The translations under genes and the position numbers were made by a program. This document shows positions 41,869-49,934 of a DNA stretch of 64,000 nt, piece after piece. Every line of letters starts with the position of its first letter. Position 1 is the stretch's first letter. The stretch comes from Aliisedimentitalea scapharcae. GTDB taxonomy: Bacteria; Pseudomonadota; Alphaproteobacteria; Rhodobacterales; Rhodobacteraceae. The notes under the pieces are model-generated. The model was not told the DNA's origin. It saw only the letters and a list, made by a program, of their open reading frames with translations, and searched no databases. The DNA lies in contig NZ_CP123584.1 of assembly GCF_045277565.1 (NCBI RefSeq), positions 3,782,001 to 3,846,000 of the forward strand. Reading direction: 5' to 3'.

Positions 41869-43197
41869 CTAGATGCCCGCAAACGGGCGCACCTTAGTAC
41901 CATCAGTAAACCGTGACAGGCGAAATGCGTGTGGATCCACAATGGGTTTTGTACCCATCACCAGATCAGCCGTCAGACATCCCGCCGCAGGTCCGAGACC
42001 GAATCCATGCCCCGAATAGCCTGTCGACAGGAACAGCCCCGGCACATGCTCAACCTCTGAAATCACTGGGATGGCATCCGGTGTTACATCAATCATCCCA
42101 GCCCAGCTTTGCACCACATCCACGCCGTTCAGCACCGGAAACGCCCGTCGTGCAGCGGCCCATCCGGATCGCAGCACCTTTTGAGATGGGGCCGGATCCA
42201 ACACCCGGCAAGTTTCGAAATCCGTGACCTGATCGGGGCTCCAACTGCGCGCCTGTGCCGCCTCTTCGCGCCAACGTCCTGACAGGCGAAACCGCAGCGA
42301 TCTCCATTCGGCCTGAAACGCAGGTAGAAACCTCAACCCCAAACGGAAAGAATCCGGCACCAGATCAACGATGTTCTCGGTCCCTGCCGCGACGGTGTAA
42401 CCGCCGTCCACCCGTTTGCGCATGGCGAATCCATTGGCCCACACCGCAGCCTCCGGCCCCTGTACCGGGGCGCTGCGCATGACCGTGTTCAACACTTTCA
42501 ACTGTGGCAACTGGAGCCCGGCATTGCCGCAGAACAACCGCGACCAGGCGCCGCCGGCTACAACAACCGCAGAACAGGCCACCCGACCGCGTTCGGTCAC
42601 GACCCCGGCCAGTTTGCCACCTTGAAAGTCCAGAGACCTGACCGCACAGTTGGTCATGATCGTAGCCCCCTGCGCCCGCGCCCCTTCGGCTATGGCGGGG
42701 GCCGCCCATTGGGGTTCAGCCCGCCCGTCAACCGGCGTATACAAGGCACTTTGCACCTTCATCTGATGACCCGGCATCAGCGCGTCCATCTCGCCGCCCC
42801 GAACCATACGCGCTTCCAGATCAAAGGGACCAAGGTGTTCGGCCCAGCTTTCCAGCCAAGCCGCCTTGCGCTCGGTATCGGCGGTGAACAGAATCCCCGA
42901 CCGTCTGTATCCGGTGTTGCCGTCGATGCGGGCGTCCAACCCGTCCCAGATCCGCAAAGCCTCGGCCATCAGCGGGATTTCGCGGGGGTCCCGGCGCGAA
43001 ATGCGCACCCACCCCCAATTGCGTGAACTTTGCTCGCCTGCAATCTGTCCTTTTTCGCACAACAGGACGGACAGCCCCCGCTCCGACAACTCCAAAGCAG
43101 TGGAAACGCCAATGATCCCGCCGCCAATCACCACCACATCGGTGGATTTCGGCAGCGCCAGATCTGATTTGAAGGGGGTTGGCGCAGGTCCCGGCAT
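41869..43197 (-). CDS. FAD-dependent oxidoreductase (DAO family)
   Basis: A 442-residue enzyme. The dinucleotide-binding motif VVVIGGGIIGVSTALELSERG is near residue 20, followed by the GWVRISRRDPREIP region and a C-terminal DVTPDAIPVISEVEHVPGLFLSTGYSGHGFGLGPAAG typical of glycine/sarcosine-oxidase-like and amino-acid dehydrogenase enzymes. It oxidises an amine, probably an amino acid derivative. It is on the same strand downstream of nadE, with a 102-base gap holding a 7-bp inverted repeat (43268-43287). Confidence 0.88.
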   Translation of the reverse strand: MPGPAPTPFKSDLALPKSTDVVVIGGGIIGVSTALELSERGLSVLLCEKGQIAGEQSSRNWGWVRISRRDPREIPLMAEALRIWDGLDARIDGNTGYRRSGILFTADTERKAAWLESWAEHLGPFDLEARMVRGGEMDALMPGHQMKVQSALYTPVDGRAEPQWAAPAIAEGARAQGATIMTNCAVRSLDFQGGKLAGVVTERGRVACSAVVVAGGAWSRLFCGNAGLQLPQLKVLNTVMRSAPVQGPEAAVWANGFAMRKRVDGGYTVAAGTENIVDLVPDSFRLGLRFLPAFQAEWRSLRFRLSGRWREEAAQARSWSPDQVTDFETCRVLDPAPSQKVLRSGWAAARRAFPVLNGVDVVQSWAGMIDVTPDAIPVISEVEHVPGLFLSTGYSGHGFGLGPAAGCLTADLVMGTKPIVDPHAFRLSRFTDGTKVRPFAGI

Positions 43198-43299
43198 GGG
43201 CGGACTTGACCAAATCCCACAGGCGCCGTCCAGCGCGGTTCACGTCATCTGCACACGCGGTTGCGACTTGTCCCGGAATCGGGACAAATCGGTCACAGA

Positions 43300-44958
43300 T
43301 CAGCCGGGATCGCGCCAACGATTGGCAATCGGGTATCGGCGATCCAGCCAAAAGGCGCGCGATGTCAGCCGGGCACCCGGTGCCGATTGGAAGCGTTTGT
43401 ATTCGCTGATGTACAACAGATTTTCGACCCGCTTGGCAGTCTCGCGACGGAACCCCGCCGCCACACAATCGGCAATTGATCCGTCCTGATCCACCAGAAT
43501 CTCCAGCAGCGCGTCCAGCTCCGGATAGTCAGGAAGGCTGTCGCTGTCCTTTTGATCGTCGCGCAGTTCAGCGCTGGGTGCCTTGTCGATCACGTTGGGG
43601 TGGATCACCTCGCCTGCCGGACCTTTCATCCAGCTTCGGTGATTGGCATTGCGCCAGCGACAGGTTTCAAACACCCGCGTCTTGTACAGGTCCTTGATCG
43701 GATTATAACCACCATTCATATCGCCATAGATCGTGGCATATCCCACTGCGACTTCGGATTTGTTGCCTGTCGTCAGCAGCATTTCGCCGAACTTGTTGGA
43801 CAATGCCATCAACAGCAAGCCGCGCAGACGGGACTGGATATTCTCTTCTGTCAGGCCCGGATCCAGGCCTTCGAACAATGGGGCAAGCGTATTGGTCACC
43901 GCCGTGCGGCTTTCCGAGATCGGCACATAGTCATACCGCACGCCCAGCGCCTTGGCGACCGCTTCGCCGTCTTCCAGAGACTCGGTACTGGTGTATTCAG
44001 ACGGCAGCATGACGCAACGGACGTTTTCAGCACCCAGTGCGTCCACAGCAATCGCCGCCACAAGCGCGGAATCCACCCCGCCCGACAGGCCCAGCAAAAC
44101 CTTGGTAAAGCCGGTTTTGGCCATATAATCACTCAGGGCCTGCACTATGACCCGATAATCCTGCTCCCAGGCATCCGGTTGCGCAACGATGTCATGTGGC
44201 ACAATGCGCCACCCCGCATCCCCACGTTCCAGATCCACATGCTGGATCATTTCGTCGAACACAGGCATCCGAAACGCCAGCTCACCTCCGGGGTTCAGGC
44301 CAAAAGTCGCCCCGTCAAACACCTGGTCATCCTGCCCCCCAACCATATTCAGATAGATCAACGGCAGCCCGGTTTCGATCACCCGCGACACCATATGGTT
44401 CAGGCGCACATCATATTTGTCGCGATAATAGGGAGACCCGTTGGGAATCAGCAAAAATTCGGCCCCGGTTTCCTCCAGCGTCTCTGCGACATCTTCGTGC
44501 CAGCTGTCCTCGCAGATCGGAGACCCGATGCGCACGCCTGCAACCGAATACGGTCCACCCAACGGGCCGACATCAAATATGCGCATTTCGTCGAACACGG
44601 TCTCATTGGGCAGGTGGTGTTTCAATACCTTGCTGGTGATCGTGCCACCTTTGAGAATAAAATAGGCGTTAAACAGTTTCCCGTCTTCTGCCCACGGCCC
44701 CCCAATAGCCAACGCAGGACCGTCGGCACACTCCTTTGCCAGGTGTTGGATCTCGGCCATTGCTGCCTGGTGAAAGGCGGGTTTCAGCACCAGATCCTGC
44801 GCATTGTAACCCGTGATGAACATTTCGCTGAGCGCCACCAGATCGGCACCTGCATCCCGCCCCATCTTCCAGGCTTCGCGCGCCTTGGCGGCATTGCCGG
44901 ACAGGTCGCCCACCACAGGGTTCAATTGTGCCAAAGTCACACGGAAACGATCGACCAT
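43300..44958 (-). CDS. nadE: Glutamine-dependent NAD+ synthetase
   Basis: A 552-residue two-domain enzyme. The N-terminal nitrilase-type amidase domain frees ammonia from glutamine (catalytic region around ICEDSWHED). The C-terminal NAD synthetase domain has the PP-loop SGGVDSALVAAIA. It makes NAD+ from deamido-NAD+. The MVDRFRVTLAQLNPVVGDLSGN start at 44958 matches the family; the frame extends upstream without family similarity. Together with nadD it covers the last two steps of NAD synthesis. Confidence 0.95.
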   Translation of the reverse strand: MVDRFRVTLAQLNPVVGDLSGNAAKAREAWKMGRDAGADLVALSEMFITGYNAQDLVLKPAFHQAAMAEIQHLAKECADGPALAIGGPWAEDGKLFNAYFILKGGTITSKVLKHHLPNETVFDEMRIFDVGPLGGPYSVAGVRIGSPICEDSWHEDVAETLEETGAEFLLIPNGSPYYRDKYDVRLNHMVSRVIETGLPLIYLNMVGGQDDQVFDGATFGLNPGGELAFRMPVFDEMIQHVDLERGDAGWRIVPHDIVAQPDAWEQDYRVIVQALSDYMAKTGFTKVLLGLSGGVDSALVAAIAVDALGAENVRCVMLPSEYTSTESLEDGEAVAKALGVRYDYVPISESRTAVTNTLAPLFEGLDPGLTEENIQSRLRGLLLMALSNKFGEMLLTTGNKSEVAVGYATIYGDMNGGYNPIKDLYKTRVFETCRWRNANHRSWMKGPAGEVIHPNVIDKAPSAELRDDQKDSDSLPDYPELDALLEILVDQDGSIADCVAAGFRRETAKRVENLLYISEYKRFQSAPGARLTSRAFWLDRRYPIANRWRDPG

Positions 44959-45135
44959 ACTGCCCTCGTGCCTGATTACATTTCCTAGCCATTTAGCAGA
45001 TCCCGGCCGCAGGGAAAGACCAGGGCGGCAAAAGACATTGCGGCGCGCGGCCTGCTCGCCTAGTTTTAGCACAGTAAAAAGCAACCGCGCGCGATTTGGC
45101 AGCTACAGCGGAGCTTTCAGGCAGTCAGGGGACAC

Positions 45136-46533
45136 ATGGTGCGGGTCGCAACAATATTGGCAGTCACTTCGGCATTGGCTCTGGGCAATACGGCCTGGGC
45201 CCAGCAGGGTCAGGTACTGACGACGCAGAATGAAATCGGTGGCGTCTACGAGGGTGAATTCAAAGGCGGGTTGCAACACGGGACCGGCACCTATCGGTTG
45301 CCGAACGGGTTTGAATATACCGGCGCTTGGGATCAGGGCGAAATCAAGGGACGCGGGGTTGCCCGATATCCCAATGGATCCGTGTACGAAGGTGAATTCG
45401 ACAATGGCCGCGCCCACGGCACCGGGTTGATGATCTATTCGGATGGCAGCGCCTATGAAGGCGATTGGGTCGAAGGCGTATCCACCGGTCACGGGATCAA
45501 CATCTTCTCAAATGGTGTCCGCTACGAAGGTCAGTTCCTGGACGGCAAGCCCCATGGCAAGGGCATCATGCAAAGCCCGGGCGGCTATGAATACAACGGC
45601 GACTGGGTCGCAGGCAAAGAAGAAGGCCAGGCCAGCATCACCTACGCGGATGGATCAACCTACGTAGGCGGCATCAGCAACCGCAAGCGCCATGGAGAGG
45701 GCAAGCTCACCTACCCCGACGGGCTGACCTACGAAGGTTTCTTTGCGGATGGTCAGATCAGTGGCGATGGGACCCTGACACAGGCCAATGGCGACGTATA
45801 TGTGGGACCGTTGGTTGCTGGGCGTCGCGAAGGTGTCGGGCGCCAGGTCTATGCCAATGGCGATATCTACGAAGGCGACTTCCAGGATGACCTGCGGCAT
45901 GGCCAGGGTACTTTTACCGGGTCTGATGGCTACGTCTATTCCGGGACATGGCTCGCCGGGCAGATCGGCGGCGAAGGTACGATTACCTACCCTGACGGAT
46001 CGGTCTATGTCGGACAAGTGCGCGATGACTTGCCCGATGGCACGGGCAAAGTCACCTATCCCGATGGTTCCAGCTTTGAGGGGGACTGGGTTGCGGGAGT
46101 GATCGAAGGCTCCGGTACGGCGGTCTATGCAAACGGGATCGTTTACAAGGGAGAGTTCCGTGGTGCCCAATACCATGGCACGGGTGTCATTACCTATACT
46201 GATGGCTACCGCTATGAAGGTGGTTGGGTCGAAGGCCAACGCCACGGACAAGGCGTTGCCACCTATGCAGACGGGTCGGTCTATACCGGCAGTTTTGCCA
46301 ATGGTCAGCGCCAGGGCCAGGGAGAAATCGTCATGGCCAACGGGTTCCGGTATGTGGGGAACTGGGACCAGGCGGAAATCTCGGGCCAAGGCGTTGCGAC
46401 CTATGCCAATGGTGACGTCTACGAGGGCATGTTCCGCAATGGCAAACGCCAGGGCGAAGGCACCATGCGGTATGCCACCGGACAGGAAGACACCGGGACA
46501 TGGGACAATGGGGCTCTGACAGACGGCAGCTGA
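45136..46533 (+). CDS. Exported MORN-repeat protein
   Basis: A 465-residue protein with a signal peptide (ending NTAWA, about residue 22). From about residue 34 to the end it consists of 18 full MORN units of 23 residues plus a partial 19th, each of the form GxxYEGxWxxGxxxGxGxxxYxD/N. The DNA therefore shows a 69-base period. MORN proteins bind membranes or act as scaffolds. Bacterial exported examples with so many copies are little studied. Repeat number is high compared with many bacterial members. Confidence 0.85.
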   Translation: MVRVATILAVTSALALGNTAWAQQGQVLTTQNEIGGVYEGEFKGGLQHGTGTYRLPNGFEYTGAWDQGEIKGRGVARYPNGSVYEGEFDNGRAHGTGLMIYSDGSAYEGDWVEGVSTGHGINIFSNGVRYEGQFLDGKPHGKGIMQSPGGYEYNGDWVAGKEEGQASITYADGSTYVGGISNRKRHGEGKLTYPDGLTYEGFFADGQISGDGTLTQANGDVYVGPLVAGRREGVGRQVYANGDIYEGDFQDDLRHGQGTFTGSDGYVYSGTWLAGQIGGEGTITYPDGSVYVGQVRDDLPDGTGKVTYPDGSSFEGDWVAGVIEGSGTAVYANGIVYKGEFRGAQYHGTGVITYTDGYRYEGGWVEGQRHGQGVATYADGSVYTGSFANGQRQGQGEIVMANGFRYVGNWDQAEISGQGVATYANGDVYEGMFRNGKRQGEGTMRYATGQEDTGTWDNGALTDGS

Positions 46534-46544
46534 CCCGCGACAGA

Positions 46545-47741
46545 TCAGGCCATGGTCAGGCGCGGCAAACGTCCGCGCCCCGACAACCCCAAGAAACAGA
46601 TCAGAATGGCACCGGCAGTGCACAGGATCGTTGGCTCCAACCCGATGACATCCACCATCCGCCCCATGCCAAAGGTCCCCAGCGTCGCCAGCCCCCAAAA
46701 CGCTGTCTGATCGACCGAGATCAGCAATGCCCGATCCGGCACCGGACTGTTTTCAAGGTAATGACCATAGACCATCGCCTTGCCCAACTTGACTCCGCCC
46801 ATCAGCATCACGATCAGGCACATGGCGACAAAGCTGCCAACCAGACACAGTGCCGCCAACAGCAGCGCATAGGCAAACCACACCAGCAACGAAACCTGCC
46901 CGGGTCGCCGGGTCGTTCCCAAATAGCGGCGTGCCAGAGCCGTGCAGGTGATTGCGCCAATCCAGCTGGAGACATTGACCAGAGCGATCAGATCTCCGTG
47001 TTCGGGAAACCGCTCTCGCAGGATCAAGGGCCACAGGATGTAACCCGCTGGCACCAGCAGCAGCCCGAGCATCGCGCTGGACAGCAGAATGTCAAAATTC
47101 TGCGGGCAGTCACGATAATGATGAACGAGCCGGCGCAGGGTCCGCCCCCGGACCCCATCCTGGTTCCTTGGGGCCGGGCCACGCCCGACGGGTGACGCAC
47201 GCAGAAACAGGATCAGAAACACCACGCTCAGCGCCATCAGCCCACCATTCAGCCCAAACCCGCCGACAGCCAACACCACCGGAAGCAGCAACCCGGTCAG
47301 CGTGCCGCACAATTTGGCAATGTTATGGGCATTGGCAGCCAATAGGCTGTTTTGCTGAGCCGACAGCGGCGTCGCACCCGGGATAAAGGTATCAATGGCA
47401 GGGTTCGAAATTGCGCTCAGTATGCCGGCCGCCACACAATAAAGAAAAAACAGCTCTGGCACAAAACCGACGTGATGATCCACAGCCCCATAGCCGATCA
47501 GAACCGCCGCAAACACGGCCGTGGACACCACATAGCTGCGACCCGGCCCGATCCGATCGCTCAGCGCGCCGCCTGCGATGGCAAAGATCAGGAAAGGCGA
47601 CAAAACCAACGCCTGATAGAACCCGATTTCGCTGGCTGACAGGTTGGCGTGAAAGGTCATGTACCAGGTGAACAACACCGTCTGCAGCCCCTCGCCCCAA
47701 TGCCAAAAGGCATAGGATTGGAAATACCGGCTTCGCAACAT
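46545..47741 (-). CDS. MFS transporter
   Basis: A 398-residue protein with about 12 hydrophobic helices. An MFS-type loop (GGALSDRIGPGRSYVV) lies between helices 2 and 3. The C-terminal half has matching helices (LISVDQTAFWGLATLGTFGMGRMV). It may export or import a small molecule; no substrate is readable. The gene diverges from the XRE-cupin regulator, and such regulators often control the adjacent transporter. Confidence 0.8.
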   Translation of the reverse strand: MLRSRYFQSYAFWHWGEGLQTVLFTWYMTFHANLSASEIGFYQALVLSPFLIFAIAGGALSDRIGPGRSYVVSTAVFAAVLIGYGAVDHHVGFVPELFFLYCVAAGILSAISNPAIDTFIPGATPLSAQQNSLLAANAHNIAKLCGTLTGLLLPVVLAVGGFGLNGGLMALSVVFLILFLRASPVGRGPAPRNQDGVRGRTLRRLVHHYRDCPQNFDILLSSAMLGLLLVPAGYILWPLILRERFPEHGDLIALVNVSSWIGAITCTALARRYLGTTRRPGQVSLLVWFAYALLLAALCLVGSFVAMCLIVMLMGGVKLGKAMVYGHYLENSPVPDRALLISVDQTAFWGLATLGTFGMGRMVDVIGLEPTILCTAGAILICFLGLSGRGRLPRLTMA

Positions 47742-47856
47742 GACAAAACTCCTGAATTCCCCGCCGAAACACCGAAACGGGGCTTTATCTGAAAACCAAT
47801 GCAGAATACTCTCTTCATCTGAATTTTTGACATAAAATTATGATGAGTCAAGCGAA

Positions 47857-48438
47857 ATGGCACAACACTCGGTCCGTGAGACCCAAACCATCGTTGGCGC
47901 CCGGATGCGCGAATTGCGCAAGGCGCGCAAACTGACTCTCAAAGGTCTGGCCGAAAGGACAGGATTGTCTGTGGGTTACCTGTCTCAACTGGAACGCCAG
48001 GACGCGGACCCGTCGATCCGGGCGCTGAATGTGATCGGCAAAGCGTTGGGTGTAGGTATCAACTGGTTCTTTCCCGCGCCCCCCGAACAGGACGACCCGG
48101 ACGCCGATCTGGTGGTGCGCGCCGAACACCGCCGCGCGTTGCGGTTTGACTCAGGGCTCAAGGATGAACTGATCAGCCCCTCATTGTCCGGGCAACTGGA
48201 AATGGTGTTGACCACCTTTGAACCCGGCGCTGGATCTGGGGACGAGCTGTATTCCCACACCGGTGAAGAGGCGGGTTATATCGCCGAAGGACAGCTGGAG
48301 GTCACTGTTGGTGAACGTGTCATCCACCTTAGGGCAGGAGATACAGTGCAATTCCCGTCAACCGAACCGCATCGCTATTATAATCCTGGCCCGGGCAAGA
48401 CAATCATGGTTTGGGCGGTGACACCGCCACACTACTAA
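47857..48438 (+). CDS. XRE-family regulator with C-terminal cupin
   Basis: A 193-residue protein. An N-terminal HTH (about residues 10-65: LKGLAERTGLSVGYLSQLERQDADPSIRALNVI) is followed by a cupin_2 barrel (EEAGYIAEGQLEVTVGERVIHLRAGDTVQFPSTEPHRY) with metal-ligand-type histidine at the end. This architecture is used to sense small metabolites and repress neighbouring catabolic or transport genes. The divergent MFS gene is the obvious target. Confidence 0.9.
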   Translation: MAQHSVRETQTIVGARMRELRKARKLTLKGLAERTGLSVGYLSQLERQDADPSIRALNVIGKALGVGINWFFPAPPEQDDPDADLVVRAEHRRALRFDSGLKDELISPSLSGQLEMVLTTFEPGAGSGDELYSHTGEEAGYIAEGQLEVTVGERVIHLRAGDTVQFPSTEPHRYYNPGPGKTIMVWAVTPPHY

Positions 48439-48451
48439 CCCTGCAGACGTC

Positions 48452-48904
48452 TCATACCGAAATCCGAACCGCCGACGTTTCCTTGAGCGTATCCAGAGAG
48501 ATCAGAGTTTCGGTCCCGATCACTGCGGGCAACGGCTTTACGGTGTTCTTGAGAAACGCCTGAAGCGCGGGCATGTCCCGCACGCGCAGTTTCATCAGAT
48601 AGGAATGCGGGCCACTGATATGGTGCAACTCTTGCACCTCAGGGCAGGACCTTAGCGCCGCACAGGCCTGCTCCTCGCCTTCATACTTCATATCGATCAG
48701 TACAAAGATACAGACGCCTGCGCCAACCCGCGCAGGATCCAGAACGCCGCGCCATTCGGTAACGATACCAACAGTATGCAATCGTCGGATCCGGTCATTG
48801 GCAGTCGACACGGAAACACCAACGGCTTGGGCGACCTCGGCACTGGAAACGCGCCCATTGGTCTGCAAGATCTCAGCGATCTGTTGGTCGATCGCGTCCA
48901 TCAT
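48452..48904 (-). CDS. Lrp/AsnC-family transcriptional regulator
   Basis: A 150-residue regulator with an N-terminal HTH (VSSAEVAQAVGVSVSTANDRIRRLHTVGI) and a C-terminal RAM ligand domain (VCIFVLIDMKYEGEEQ, and the ISGPHSYLMKLRV loop). It starts within the LysE stop (ATGATG, 4-base overlap), so it is translated with the exporter. Lrp-type regulators commonly control amino acid exporters of the LysE family, so it likely regulates the upstream gene in response to an amino acid. Confidence 0.9.
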   Translation of the reverse strand: MMDAIDQQIAEILQTNGRVSSAEVAQAVGVSVSTANDRIRRLHTVGIVTEWRGVLDPARVGAGVCIFVLIDMKYEGEEQACAALRSCPEVQELHHISGPHSYLMKLRVRDMPALQAFLKNTVKPLPAVIGTETLISLDTLKETSAVRISV

Positions 48905-49533
48905 GCAGCCCCCCGCCGCAGGGCCGCGACAGCGCCGCCCATCGCCACCAGAACACCGCCCCCAATCCGGGTCAGCCAAGGCAGGACCGCTGGGCGCACC
49001 AGCTTTTGCCGCAAGACATCCGCCAGAAATGCATAGGCCAACGCATTCAACGCAGCGAGCCCGACAAAGGTCGCGATCAGCACGCTGAATTGCGGCAGCA
49101 GCGGCACGGTTGTGTTGATGAACTGTGGGACAAAGGCAATAAAGAACACGATTGATTTGGGGTTCAACGCCGTCACCGCCGCCGCATGGCCAAAGATGCC
49201 CCGTGCAGGCAATACCGCCGCTTCCAAAGGCTCCCCAAAGGTTGCAGAGGGCGCGCTGCGGAACAGCTTCACTCCCAGATAAACCAAATAGATCGCCCCG
49301 ACCCATTTCAAAACAAGGAACATCTTGGCCGAGGTCAACACAACCGCGCCCAATCCCGCCAACGACGCCGACATAGCGATGAAATCACCCAAGGCAACCC
49401 CCGCCGCCGAAGCAACGGCCACCCGACGACCCTGGCTAAGCGCATAGCTTATGACCAACAGAATCGTGGGCCCCGGAATGATCAACAAGGCCATTGCAGC
49501 AGCAACAAACGCCAACCAAAGACTCAGATCCAC
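48901..49533 (-). CDS. LysE-family amino acid exporter
   Basis: A 210-residue membrane protein with about six helices. The family signature appears in AMALLIIPGPTILLVISYALSQGRR. It begins at GTG (49533), because an AAATCGGGAGAAG ribosome site lies just upstream and the protein then starts MDLSLWLAF as LysE/RhtB proteins do; an upstream extension to 49644 would add charged non-family residues. It exports amino acids or their derivatives and is paired with the Lrp regulator downstream. Confidence 0.88.
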   Translation of the reverse strand: MDLSLWLAFVAAAMALLIIPGPTILLVISYALSQGRRVAVASAAGVALGDFIAMSASLAGLGAVVLTSAKMFLVLKWVGAIYLVYLGVKLFRSAPSATFGEPLEAAVLPARGIFGHAAAVTALNPKSIVFFIAFVPQFINTTVPLLPQFSVLIATFVGLAALNALAYAFLADVLRQKLVRPAVLPWLTRIGGGVLVAMGGAVAALRRGAA

Positions 49534-49570
49534 CAGCTTCTCCCGATTTGCAATACCACTGCAGCTATAC

Positions 49571-49665
49571 CAACATTTTTGCGGTATATAACACAAATAT
49601 CTGCAATTTTCCCCTCTTCTTTCCACATCTACAGGAAAAATCACAAATTTCCTGCAAAAATTGCA
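49571..49665. promoter_or_regulatory. AT-rich region with TGCAA/TTTTGC half-sites upstream of lysE-lrp
   Basis: The AT-rich stretch holds TTTTTGC (49576-49582), TGCAATTTT (49612-49620) and a palindrome TGCAAAAATTGCA (49653-49665). Such spaced half-sites are typical of Lrp-type regulators, so this is the probable autoregulatory region. The rest of the 49534-49768 interval shows no gene I can support. Confidence 0.35.
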
Positions 49666-49768
49666 CCCCTACCTTCCAGCCCATCACAAGGTCGCCAACC
49701 GACCCGACCCAGAGACCAGCCCAAATTCGCCCTTTCCATTCCCGCCAACGCATGTATAAATCCGCTCC

Positions 49769-49855
49769 ATGATCACCTGCGCACATATCCCTGCCACAAA
49801 CGCCGCTATTCGCGGCGCGGCTTTGCGCGGCCTACTGATCCTAACCCGCCTCTGA
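49769..49855 (+). CDS. Leader peptide for leucine attenuation (leuL)
   Basis: A 28-residue open frame, MITCAHIPATNAAIRGAALRGLLILTRL. Five of its last ten codons are leucine (TTG, CTA, CTG, CTA, CTC), including two CTA codons, which are rare in high-GC genomes. Its stop codon lies inside the first arm of the antiterminator hairpin. No ribosome site is visible, but a -10-like TATAAA (49755-49760) ends 9 bases before the ATG, so the transcript may start at or near the ATG as in leaderless trpL of other alphaproteobacteria. Confidence 0.65.
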   Translation: MITCAHIPATNAAIRGAALRGLLILTRL

Positions 49856-49910
49856 GCGTGCCCTTTCGGCGCGCCCGCTCAGAGGAGACGCTCGCGCGCC
49901 AAGAGGTTTT
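49849..49910 (+). promoter_or_regulatory. leuA attenuator: alternative antiterminator and terminator hairpins
   Basis: Hairpin A pairs 49849-49858 with 49876-49885 (10 bp, perfect). Hairpin B pairs 49868-49874 with 49894-49900 (7 bp, GGCGCGC/GCGCGCC) and is followed by AAGAGG and TTTT (49907-49910). Each uses bases in the other's loop, so both cannot form simply. A ribosome stalled at TTG, CTA or CTG (49823-49837) leaves arm A free and prevents B; one that reaches the stop (49853) covers arm A and lets B form. This is the logic of leucine attenuation. Confidence 0.65.
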
Positions 49911-49934
49911 AGGACAGCTACGAAAGACACCAAA

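Noticed and set aside
43268..43287. 7-bp inverted repeat (TTGTCCC/GGGACAA) between nadE and the DAO gene as a regulatory site
   Set aside because: Too short and without context to separate operator, weak hairpin or chance.
43552..44988. A 478-residue plus-strand open frame across nadE
   Set aside because: Antisense artefact of high GC codon bias; nadE on the minus strand has complete catalytic motifs.
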